From: Nitrospirota bacterium
Lineage (GTDB): Bacteria > Nitrospirota > Thermodesulfovibrionia > Thermodesulfovibrionales > UBA6898
Reading direction: 5' to 3'
Assembly: GCA_021787505.1 (NCBI GenBank)
Contig: JAJYLU010000079.1
Span: 1-7,260, forward strand
Length of the DNA: 7,260 bases
Shown in pieces: positions 1 through 5,460 of the stretch; positions within the stretch are counted from its first letter, which is position 1; each line of letters begins with the position of its first letter. The position numbers and the translations under genes are program-made. Below the pieces are notes generated by a model. The model did not search any database, was not told the DNA's origin, and saw only the letters and a program-made list of their open reading frames with translations.

Positions 1-123
1 CAATTTGGTTTTAATCATCGGCAGATAGATGGATGAAAAGATATCGGTGATGAAGAATTCTAGCAACACAAGCGCGAAGATGATCGGTATATGCTTTTTG
101 TATTTATTAATTATTTCGGTCAT
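1..123 (-). CDS. Membrane protein, N-terminal 41 residues only (possible ABC exporter)
   Basis: A leftward reading frame starts at ATG 123-121 and stays open to the window edge, so only the first 41 residues are visible. It begins MTEIINKYKKHIPIIFALVL, then a hydrophobic stretch (about residues 12-33) and a segment ending LPMIKTKL. A short charged N-terminus, one long hydrophobic helix and a Pro-containing stretch near residue 35 match the first transmembrane helix of ABC exporter permease domains (PF00664). That is an inference from a short piece; any polytopic membrane protein could look like this. A good promoter lies 37-65 bases upstream on the same strand, which supports this start. The ribosome binding site is weak (A-rich, no clear AGGAGG). 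It is divergent from the integrase gene. Confidence 0.6.
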   Translation of the reverse strand, partial: MTEIINKYKKHIPIIFALVLLEFFITDIFSSIYLPMIKTKL

Positions 124-159
124 AACATTCTTTTTTATGTTTCTTCTATCGTTTCTGCT

Positions 160-188
160 ATATTAGTCTTCCGGTTCAGGGCTGTCAA
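160..188 (-). promoter_or_regulatory. Sigma70-type promoter for the leftward membrane-protein gene
   Basis: On the minus strand TTGACA (188-183) is followed after exactly 17 bases by TAATAT (165-160). The -35 hexamer is a perfect consensus match and the -10 matches at 4 of 6 positions. Transcription would begin near 153, leaving a leader of about 30 bases before the ATG at 123. It lies back to back with the integrase promoter, with 20 bases between the two -35 boxes. Seen by eye, not tested. Confidence 0.6.
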
Positions 189-208
189 CGCATTTTGATA
201 ACATTCTA

Positions 209-237
209 TTGATATGTGGAACCGGGTTCTATATAAT
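209..237 (+). promoter_or_regulatory. Sigma70-type promoter for the integrase gene
   Basis: TTGATA (209-214), a 17-base spacer and a perfect TATAAT (232-237) form a strong consensus-like promoter reading right. Transcription would start near 244, giving a leader of about 58 bases before the integrase ATG at 302. A second TTGATA lies at 195-200. The spacer contains an 11-bp inverted repeat, listed separately, so a DNA-binding protein there would block polymerase. Confidence 0.65.
219..229. promoter_or_regulatory. Palindrome in the integrase promoter spacer, candidate operator
   Basis: GAACCGGGTTC is a perfect inverted repeat (5-bp arms GAACC/GGTTC around one central base) sitting wholly between the -35 and -10 boxes of the integrase promoter. 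Its half-sites resemble the GAAC...GTTC halves of the Gram-positive-type LexA (SOS) box, but the gap here is 3 bases rather than the usual 4. The position suits a repressor site. The identity of any binding protein is inference, and an 11-bp palindrome can arise by chance. Confidence 0.35.
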
Positions 238-301
238 AGTTTTAATTCTGGGGGTAATGTGGAATCGGCATAATTTCAAATAATTTTATCGGGGGTCTTT
301 T

Positions 302-1549
302 ATGGAGGGGTTTGGGGATTATCTCAGCAGCAAGGCGTATATCCAGGACAAATATGTGCCGTACTATCTGAAATGGGTTTCCCACTGTTATTCCTTCTTC
401 GAACAGCCCGATAGCCGTTTGCTCACATCGGATCAGATCCAGAGCTACCTCAACCATATCTCCCAAACGCGCGAAGACTGGCAGGTGAAGCAGGCGGAAG
501 CGGCAATGCGGCTCTATGGCTATTATCTTTCTTCCGGAAGTAATGCGTCCGCAGACGCCGGTATGGCCAGTCCCCTGACCAGCACGAGAGATCTCTGGGC
601 AACGGAGGAGAGGAAATTTCGTGACGCTCTTCGTCTTCGTCATCGCTCCTATAGCACCGAGAAAACATATCTTTCATGGCTGCGGGCTTTCGGCACCTAT
701 GTCAACTGGAAACCTTCCTCTGACCTTTCCCCTGTTGATATGCAGGATTTCTTAAGTTCGCTTGCGATAGAGCGCCGAGTTTCGCCATCAACCCAGAACC
801 AGGCATTAAACGCCCTTATATTCTTCTACCGTAACATCCTCCGGATAGAACCGGGGCCGCAGGAAATCCGTGCGGTCAGGGCGCTACCCAAACAACGGCT
901 GCCTGTTGTACTCGGGGCAAAGGAGATCAATTCGATCTTTGAATGTCTCTCGGGAACGAACCTGCTAATGGCGAGGCTCATATACGGCTGCGGCCTGAGG
1001 ATCAAGGAATGTCTGCATCTGCGGATAAAGGACCTCGATCTCGAACGCGACATTGTCACCGTCTGGGGCAAGGGGGACAAGAACAGAAAGACGGTGCTTC
1101 CGTCCTCCGTCAAGGACGATCTTGTCACGCATATAGCGAAGGTTAAACCCCTTTATGATGACGACCGCAAGAATAATCTCCATAGCGTATACCTGCCCAG
1201 CGCGCTCGAAAAGAAATATCCTAACGCCGGCAAGGAATGGGGGTGGTATTGGTTATTTCCGGCGCAGACTCTCTCAGCAGATCCATATACGCGCACTGTG
1301 CGAAGGCACCACGTGCATCCGAGTTCGTTCCAGAAGGCCTTCAAAGAAGCGGTATTGAAGGCCGGCGTTACCAAGCAGGCCTCCGTCCACACCCTCAGGC
1401 ACAGCTTTGCCACCCACCTCATCGAGAAGGGATACGACATCAGGACAGTCCAGGAACTCCTCGGCCACGAAAACTTGCAGACTACGATGATCTATACCCA
1501 TGTTGCAAAAAAGAATGTGCTCGGCGTGAAAAGCCCGCTCGACGGGTAA
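302..1549 (+). CDS. intI: Integron-type tyrosine recombinase (IntI family) with N-terminal extension
   Basis: A 415-residue site-specific tyrosine recombinase. All expected catalytic residues are present: Arg233 (GCGLRIKE), Lys257 (WGKGDKNR), His363 and Arg366 (HTLRHSFATHL), His389 (LLGHENLQTT) and nucleophile Tyr398 (MIYTHV). Membership in the integron integrase subfamily is shown by the family-specific insertion around residues 304-321 (KKYPNAGKEWGWYWLFPA), the following RRHHVHPSS, and the end GVKSPLDG. Residues about 102-185 are the usual SAM-like core-binding domain. Residues 1-95 are extra: IntI proteins are typically near 320-340 residues, and this segment (PYYLKWVSHCYSFFEQP, EDWQVKQAEAAMRLY) looks like a second helical DNA-binding domain. 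GGGGG at 291-295, 6 bases before the ATG, and the promoter at 209-237 support the start at 302; starting at Met88 would give a more typical length but has no such signals. IntI enzymes recombine attI and attC sites. No attC is visible here, so it is either a solitary integrase or the cassettes lie outside. Confidence 0.95.
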   Translation: MEGFGDYLSSKAYIQDKYVPYYLKWVSHCYSFFEQPDSRLLTSDQIQSYLNHISQTREDWQVKQAEAAMRLYGYYLSSGSNASADAGMASPLTSTRDLWATEERKFRDALRLRHRSYSTEKTYLSWLRAFGTYVNWKPSSDLSPVDMQDFLSSLAIERRVSPSTQNQALNALIFFYRNILRIEPGPQEIRAVRALPKQRLPVVLGAKEINSIFECLSGTNLLMARLIYGCGLRIKECLHLRIKDLDLERDIVTVWGKGDKNRKTVLPSSVKDDLVTHIAKVKPLYDDDRKNNLHSVYLPSALEKKYPNAGKEWGWYWLFPAQTLSADPYTRTVRRHHVHPSSFQKAFKEAVLKAGVTKQASVHTLRHSFATHLIEKGYDIRTVQELLGHENLQTTMIYTHVAKKNVLGVKSPLDG

Positions 1550-1632
1550 TCCCTCCTCCGGCCGCAAAGAGGAGAACACATTGTGAACCCTGACGTTGCA
1601 TACGGGCGAGAGCAGACATGCTGAAAAACCAT

Positions 1633-1654
1633 AGAATCGGCAAGATCCGGTTCT
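1633..1654. repeat. Inverted repeat (8-bp arms)
   Basis: AGAATCGG (1633-1640) and CCGGTTCT (1647-1654) pair over 8 bp with one G-T wobble around the loop CAAGAT. There is no T-tract after it, so it is not a typical terminator. Function unknown. Confidence 0.45.
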
Positions 1655-1710
1655 GATTCACGCAAACGCAGAATCAATGCATAGTGGCTTTCTGGAAATG
1701 TGGATTGGTC

Positions 1711-1737
1711 CGAGCTTCGTTCCTTAACGGAGCCTCG
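1711..1737 (+). terminator. Bulged hairpin followed by T5, weak terminator candidate
   Basis: CGAGCTTCGTT (1711-1721), loop CCTT (1722-1725), then AACGGAGC-C-TCG (1726-1737) form an 11-bp stem with one G-T wobble and one bulged C at 1734. A run of five T follows at 1748-1752, about 10 bases beyond the stem, which is farther than in a standard intrinsic terminator. It could end the integrase transcript 160 bases downstream of its stop, or simply be another repeat element. Confidence 0.3.
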
Positions 1738-1816
1738 ACTATGGCTGTTTTTCATCACATCTTGCTCTCTTTTCGATATGGTTTTTATGCAACTGGGGCG
1801 TGAAGTCTCTTTTTGA

Positions 1817-1844
1817 GCAGCCTGCCTGCCGGAGGGCAGGCTGC
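1817..1844. repeat. GC-rich palindrome, copy 1 (CTGCCTGCCGG type)
   Basis: Arms GCAGCCTGCC (1817-1826) and GGCAGGCTGC (1835-1844) are perfect 10-bp complements around the loop TGCCGGAG. The core CTGCCTGCCGG recurs at 2228-2238 in a second palindrome with different outer arms, so the two look like members of one short interspersed palindromic family. Such elements tend to be scattered between genes; that is an inference here. Confidence 0.65.
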
Positions 1845-2027
1845 CGCCGTTTTCATGCAGCGCGAAGCTGCAGAACCCGGGTGAAATCACTGATTGTCGC
1901 ACTGCACAAAATAAGAAGAAAAGAAGTTCGGATTGGGCCTGAATGTATAATCCCCGCTTCCCGATCCTTCGAGTCAATTTTATAGAAAAATGTTTCCTCC
2001 TGTAAAGGAAAAAGAACAGTTTATGGT

Positions 2028-2090
2028 TATCAGCTAATAGTGAAAAAGTTAAACACAGCTCTGAGCTATCAGCCATCTGCTGTCAGCTGA
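2028..2090. repeat. Degenerate ATCAGC / AGCT repeat tract
   Basis: The motif TATCAGC occurs at 2029-2035 and 2067-2073, with CAGCT at 2031-2035, 2056-2060 and 2084-2088 and an 11-bp palindrome AGCTCTGAGCT at 2057-2067. The reverse strand reads as loose repeats of AGCTGAYAGC. It does not align into clean units and seems to be a decayed simple repeat. Confidence 0.4.
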
Positions 2091-2114
2091 ATAAGTATTA
2101 AGGGGCAAAGCGAT

Positions 2115-2149
2115 GTTCAAAGTTCAAAGCTCAAGGTTCAAGGTTCAAA
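2115..2149. repeat. Five-unit 7-bp tandem repeat (GTTCAAA)
   Basis: Five consecutive heptamers are GTTCAAA, GTTCAAA, GCTCAAG, GTTCAAG and GTTCAAA, differing at only two positions. This is a clear minisatellite-type array in non-coding DNA. The unit length of 7 gives a different reading frame in each copy, which argues against coding use. Copy number may vary between strains by slippage. Confidence 0.85.
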
Positions 2150-2201
2150 TACCGTGTCCCCTTCGAAAATTTAGGCGAGCATTGCCGCCCGGAGGGTTAA
2201 G

Positions 2202-2219
2202 TCCCGAACGCTTTCGGGA
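2202..2219. repeat. 18-bp palindrome TCCCGAA-N4-TTCGGGA, copy 1
   Basis: The sequence TCCCGAACGCTTTCGGGA has perfect 7-bp arms around the loop CGCT. An almost identical copy with loop TGCT lies 75 bases downstream at 2277-2294. No T-run follows, so it is not a typical terminator. Confidence 0.7.
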
Positions 2220-2224
2220 TCCGA

Positions 2225-2246
2225 GCCTGCCTGCCGGTAGGCAGGC
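2225..2246. repeat. GC-rich palindrome, copy 2 (CTGCCTGCCGG type)
   Basis: Arms GCCTGCCT (2225-2232) and AGGCAGGC (2239-2246) are perfect 8-bp complements around GCCGGT. It shares the CTGCCTGCCGG core with the element at 1817-1844 and sits between the two copies of the TCCCGAA palindrome. Confidence 0.65.
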
Positions 2247-2276
2247 ACCGATGTTAGGGGCGAGTTGGAAAATGTA

Positions 2277-2294
2277 TCCCGAATGCTTTCGGGA
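2277..2294. repeat. 18-bp palindrome TCCCGAA-N4-TTCGGGA, copy 2
   Basis: TCCCGAATGCTTTCGGGA repeats the element at 2202-2219 with one base changed, in the loop. Both arms are intact in both copies, so the stem rather than the loop appears conserved. Confidence 0.7.
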
Positions 2295-2334
2295 CGCAGC
2301 CGTATAAAATTTTCGTTGGGGCGACCTTCTTTCG

Positions 2335-2387
2335 GCTACCTTGCTTGATCGTCAAGAAAGGTAGCTGGGGTCCGGGGCAACGCCCCG
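2335..2387. repeat. Compound hairpin element upstream of pdhA
   Basis: First hairpin: GCTACCTT (2335-2342), G-A mismatch, CTTGA (2344-2348), loop TCG, TCAAG (2352-2356), AAGGTAGC (2358-2365), that is 13 paired bases with a 3-base loop. Eight bases on, CGGGGC-AAC-GCCCCG (2373-2387) forms a second tight stem. Together this is the strongest secondary structure in the gap. It could be a small palindromic mobile element or a structured leader. No T-tract follows directly, so a terminator role is less likely. Confidence 0.6.
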
Positions 2388-2555
2388 AGAAGAAAAGATG
2401 AATTTGCTCAAGCGGAACTTCGCGCCGCATACCACTTCTCTTCTGCCGGCTGGGGAAACAGGATCATTTCAATGTAGAATCGGTCCCGAAATTATGGTAA
2501 GATTTGAAAAAGTCAAAATACGAAAGCAAATCCAGTATGCAAAGGTGAGACAGAG

Positions 2556-3611
2556 ATGCCCGAAACCACTATTGAATCATGTAATGTGAAACGTCTCGAA
2601 ATCCTGAGCGAGACAGGAGACGCGGACGAATCACTTATGCCTCCGCTGTCGGATTCGCAGATCAGGGAGTTATACGAGACGCTCGTCCGGATGAGGACCT
2701 TCGACCACCGGGCGCTGAACCTCCAGAGGGAGGGGAGGATCGGCACCTATGCCTCGATACTCGGACAGGAGGCGTCCCAGCTCGGGACGGTCTACGCGCT
2801 CGAAAAAGAGGATTGGGTATTCCCGTCGTTCAGGGAAAACGGCGTCCTCATCGGCCGGGGGTATGAGATGTACATGATCCTCCAGTACTGGGGCGGCGAC
2901 GAGCGCGGGATCAAAATCCCGGAGGGCCTTAACATCTTTCCGATCTCGATCCCTGTCGGCACGCATATCCTGCACGCCGTCGGCGCTGCGATCGCGGCGA
3001 AATATAAGGGAGACAAGGCGGCAACGCTCGCCTATTTCGGCGACGGCGGCACGTCAGAGGGCGACTTTCACGAGGCGATGAACTTCGCCGGTGTCTTCAA
3101 GGCGCCGGTGGTCTTCATCTGTCAGAACAACCAGTGGGCGATCTCGATGCCGCGCGTAAAGCAGACCGCTGCGAAGACGATCGCGCAGAAGGCGTTCGCC
3201 TACGGCTTCGAAGGGGTCCAGGTCGACGGCAACGACATCTTTGCCGTGTACAAGGCCACGAAGGCGGCGGTGGACAAGGCAAGGGGCGGAGGCGGCCCGA
3301 CGCTGATCGAATGCCATACCTACAGGATGTCGGACCATACTACGGCCGATGACGCCTCAAGGTACCGGACGAAGGACGAGGTCGAGGCATGGAAGGCGAA
3401 AGACCCGATCCTCAGACTGAAACTCTACATGGAGAAGAAGGGACTCTGGAACGAGGAGTACGGAAAGCAGGTGGAGACGGACGCGACCGCAACGGTGGAC
3501 GAGGCGGTCAAGAAGGCCGAAGCGGTGGAACGCCCGAGGCCTGCCGACATGCTGACCTACACGTATAAAGAACTTACCCCGAGACAGGTGAAACAGATGA
3601 GGGATTTCTGA
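2556..3611 (+). CDS. pdhA: Pyruvate dehydrogenase E1 component, alpha subunit
   Basis: A 351-residue protein, about the normal length for the alpha subunit of heterotetrameric E1. With PdhB it decarboxylates pyruvate using thiamine diphosphate and passes the acetyl group to lipoyl-E2. The thiamine diphosphate/Mg site is plain: GDGGTSEGDFHEAMNFAG from residue 162 leading to NNQWAIS at 191-197 (the GDG...NN motif). Other family marks are FPSFRENGVLIGRG (89-102) and the loop YRMSDHTTADDASRYR (256-271). A ribosome binding site AAGGTGAG at 2541-2548 precedes the ATG. The stop overlaps the pdhB start by one base (TGATG), so translation is probably coupled. Branched-chain 2-oxoacid or acetoin dehydrogenase E1 are close relatives and cannot be excluded by motif alone; pairing and sequence style favour pyruvate. 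Confidence 0.93.
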   Translation: MPETTIESCNVKRLEILSETGDADESLMPPLSDSQIRELYETLVRMRTFDHRALNLQREGRIGTYASILGQEASQLGTVYALEKEDWVFPSFRENGVLIGRGYEMYMILQYWGGDERGIKIPEGLNIFPISIPVGTHILHAVGAAIAAKYKGDKAATLAYFGDGGTSEGDFHEAMNFAGVFKAPVVFICQNNQWAISMPRVKQTAAKTIAQKAFAYGFEGVQVDGNDIFAVYKATKAAVDKARGGGGPTLIECHTYRMSDHTTADDASRYRTKDEVEAWKAKDPILRLKLYMEKKGLWNEEYGKQVETDATATVDEAVKKAEAVERPRPADMLTYTYKELTPRQVKQMRDF

Positions 3612-4573
3612 TGGCGACAATGAACATGGTGCATGCGATCAACCTCGCATTGAAGGAGGAGATGCAGAGGGACAAGAACGTGGTGATACTGGGTGAGGAT
3701 GTAGGCAGAGACGGAGGCGTCTTCAGGGTGACCGAAGGGCTTCTGGATATGTTCGGCGAAGAGCGGATAATGGATACGCCTCTTGCGGAATCCGGCATAG
3801 TCGGCGTTGCAATAGGAATGGCGGCTTACGGGCTGAAACCGGTTGCCGAGGTGCAGTTCATGGGTTTTATTTACCCGGCGGTGGACCAGATATTCAACCA
3901 TGCCGCGAGGATCCGTTCGCGGTCCCGGGGACGCTACAGTGTGCCGATTGTGATCAGGACCCCTTACGGCGTCGGCATCAAGTCGCCCGAGCACCATTCC
4001 GAAAGCTCCGAGGCCCACTTCTGCCATATGCCGGGGATCAAGGTGGTGGTCCCTTCTTCGCCTTACAACGCCAAAGGGCTTCTCATCTCGGCTATCAGGG
4101 ACCCTGATCCGGTGATATTCCTCGAATCGACCAGGCTATACCGCATGATCAAGGAGGAAGTACCGGAGGGAGAGTATACCGTGCCGCTCGGCAAAGCGAG
4201 GATTGTCCAGGAAGGCGGCCAGGTGACGGTGATCGCCTGGGGGAGCATGCTGCAGAAGACTATGAAGGCGGTGGAAGGCATGGACGCGGAGGTGATCGAT
4301 CTGATGACCCTCAATCCCTTTGACGAAGAGACGGTGTATGCCTCGGTAAAGAAGACCGGCAGGGTAGTGATAGTGCACGAGGCGCCTAAGACCGGCGGGT
4401 TTGGGGCGGAGATCTCTGCATCCATCGCGGAAGACGCGATGCTTTATCTGAAGGGGCCGATCAAAAGGGTGACGGGATATGATGCAGTGCTTCCCCTGCC
4501 GAAGCTCGAGGACTATTACATGCCGACCGTCGAGAGGATACGGAAGGGCATCGACGAGGTTATGCAGTATTGA
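3611..4573 (+). CDS. pdhB: Pyruvate dehydrogenase E1 component, beta subunit
   Basis: A 320-residue transketolase-like beta subunit, near the usual 325. It completes the E1 active site at the alpha/beta interface. Landmarks are ILGEDVGRDGGVFRVTEGL (26-44), DTPLAESGIVGVAIGMA with catalytic Glu60, the AEVQFMGFIYPAVDQIFNHA stretch (79-98), PEHHSES with the active-site histidines at 128-129, and the C-terminal transketolase domain (about 195-310) containing HEAPKTGGFGAEIS. Its ATG shares one base with the pdhA stop, typical of stoichiometric co-translation. No E2 (lipoyl acyltransferase) or E3 gene follows; the next gene is mlaA after 55 bases, so those subunits must be encoded elsewhere. Confidence 0.94.
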   Translation: MATMNMVHAINLALKEEMQRDKNVVILGEDVGRDGGVFRVTEGLLDMFGEERIMDTPLAESGIVGVAIGMAAYGLKPVAEVQFMGFIYPAVDQIFNHAARIRSRSRGRYSVPIVIRTPYGVGIKSPEHHSESSEAHFCHMPGIKVVVPSSPYNAKGLLISAIRDPDPVIFLESTRLYRMIKEEVPEGEYTVPLGKARIVQEGGQVTVIAWGSMLQKTMKAVEGMDAEVIDLMTLNPFDEETVYASVKKTGRVVIVHEAPKTGGFGAEISASIAEDAMLYLKGPIKRVTGYDAVLPLPKLEDYYMPTVERIRKGIDEVMQY

Positions 4574-4628
4574 CGGCGCCTGTGGAAGATGGAAGTTAGT
4601 AAATTCCTGTAAAGGACGGGCTATAGAG

Positions 4629-5435
4629 ATGAAAAAGAGAATCCGCTTCGTTTTGCTTGCAATGTTGTTCATTATCCTCCTGCCCCTGTATTCTTCCGCC
4701 GAAGAGGACCGGTCGGACGGCCAGTCCGTCACCGCGGCCTCGGACGAGGCGCCGACGGGCGGCCCTGATGAGACGATGCAGGAAGAAGGCGGGATGGTAG
4801 ATCCGCTGGAGCCATGGAACCGCGCGATGTTCACGTTCAACGACAGACTCTATTTCTGGGTGATGAAGCCGACGGCCAAGCTCTACAGCTTCTTCGTTCC
4901 CGAATGGGGCAGGATCAGGGTACGGAATGCGGTCAACAACGTGGCCTTTCCGGTACGGTTTGCGAATTCGATCCTTCAGTTGAGGTTCCATGCTGCGGTC
5001 GCTGAACTCGGCAGGTTCATAGTGAACAGCACGGCCGGCATCGGCGGAATGTTCGAGATCGTCAAGGCGAATCCGGATGTCGGGACAGGAAACAAGGACA
5101 TGGGGCAGACCCTCGGGAGATACGGCATCCCGGACGGCTTTTATATCATCTGGCCCTTTCTGGGGCCTTCTTGTTTCAGGGACAGCGTGGGCATGGCAGG
5201 CGATTATTTTCTTACCCCGGAGAACTACATCACGCCTATTCAGGATTCATTGGCGCTAGAGGGATATGAGCAGGTCAACGATACTTCCCTGAAGATCGGA
5301 GACTATGAGGATTTCAAGGAGTCGGCGGTCGAACCTTATGTCGCCATGCGCAACGCCTACTACCAGTACCGCAAGAGCAAGGTGGAGGGCGGGGAGTATA
5401 CGGGGCCGCTCTATCAGGAGAAAGACCGGCAATAG
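4629..5435 (+). CDS. mlaA: MlaA/VacJ family outer-membrane lipid asymmetry protein
   Basis: A 268-residue MlaA protein, which in the known pathway sits in the outer membrane and extracts misplaced outer-leaflet phospholipid for delivery to MlaC. The family signature is clear: DPLEPWNRAMFTFNDRLYFW (58-77), KPTAKLYSFFVPEWGRIRVRN (80-100), ELGRFIVNSTAGIGGMFEI (126-144), DMGQTLGRYGIPDGFYIIWPFLGPS (157-181) and RDSVGMAGDYFLTP (184-197). Residues 1-24 (MKKRIRFVLLAMLFIILLPL then YSSA) are a signal peptide with likely cleavage after Ala24. Unlike E. coli MlaA there is no lipobox cysteine. I chose the start at 4629 because it opens the signal peptide and follows AAAGGA at 4611-4616; the frame runs 50 codons further up, but that part overlaps pdhB. 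It may be cotranscribed with pdhAB, and it is convergent with mlaC. Confidence 0.93.
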   Translation: MKKRIRFVLLAMLFIILLPLYSSAEEDRSDGQSVTAASDEAPTGGPDETMQEEGGMVDPLEPWNRAMFTFNDRLYFWVMKPTAKLYSFFVPEWGRIRVRNAVNNVAFPVRFANSILQLRFHAAVAELGRFIVNSTAGIGGMFEIVKANPDVGTGNKDMGQTLGRYGIPDGFYIIWPFLGPSCFRDSVGMAGDYFLTPENYITPIQDSLALEGYEQVNDTSLKIGDYEDFKESAVEPYVAMRNAYYQYRKSKVEGGEYTGPLYQEKDRQ

Positions 5436-5460
5436 GGCCGCTGCGCGTTCTCGCGTTTGG

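Larger units (their letters stand above)
1550..2555. other. 1-kb repeat- and hairpin-rich intergenic region
   Basis: No open frame here carries recognisable protein features, and those present run through palindromes and simple repeats. Contents in order: a weak stem CTCCTC/GAGGAG (1553-1558 with 1569-1574) just after the integrase stop; a hairpin with 8-bp arms at 1633-1654; an 11-bp bulged hairpin at 1711-1737; a GC-rich palindrome at 1817-1844; a 6-bp stem with GCGAA loop at 1856-1872; AGCT/ATCAGC-rich DNA at 2028-2090; a 7-bp tandem repeat at 2115-2149; two copies of an 18-bp palindrome; a second GC-rich palindrome at 2225-2246; and a compound hairpin at 2335-2387. A TATAAT at 1946-1951 has no convincing -35. 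I found no attC pair, tRNA or confident pdhA promoter. It reads like intergenic DNA seeded with small repeat elements. Confidence 0.7.

Noticed and set aside
563..1549. Shorter integrase starting at Met88
   Set aside because: It would give a typical IntI length, but the promoter and GGGGG signal sit before the ATG at 302 and the upstream 87 codons read as a well-formed helical protein.
1553..1574. Terminator directly after the integrase stop
   Set aside because: The CTCCTC/GAGGAG stem is only 6 bp with a 10-base loop and no T-run follows.
1941..1980. tRNA-like or promoter-like stretch near GTATAATCCCC and CCTTCGAGTC
   Set aside because: No cloverleaf arms pair around it, and no -35 box lies at a suitable distance from the TATAAT.
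1492..2076. Long leftward open frame of 194 codons
   Set aside because: It overlaps the end of the integrase gene, runs through the palindromes (giving SLPSGRQA-type residues), has no recognisable domain and no good ribosome binding site.
2113..2307. Rightward open frame starting MFKVQSSRFKVQ
   Set aside because: It is a translation of the 7-bp tandem repeat and the palindromes; the repetitive start and lack of a ribosome binding site argue against a gene.
1550..2555. attC recombination sites or a cassette array downstream of the integrase
   Set aside because: GTTRRRY matches occur at 2048-2054 (GTTAAAC) and 2196-2202 (GTTAAGT), but neither has a matching RYYYAAC partner at a suitable distance. 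The bulged hairpin at 1711-1737 has GTT and AAC the wrong way round.
2398..2589. Rightward open frame just before pdhA
   Set aside because: It overlaps the pdhA start, has no domain-like sequence and no ribosome binding site.
4479..4628. Longer mlaA start at 4479
   Set aside because: The added 50 residues overlap pdhB, are cysteine/arginine-rich out-of-frame translation, and would bury the signal peptide.
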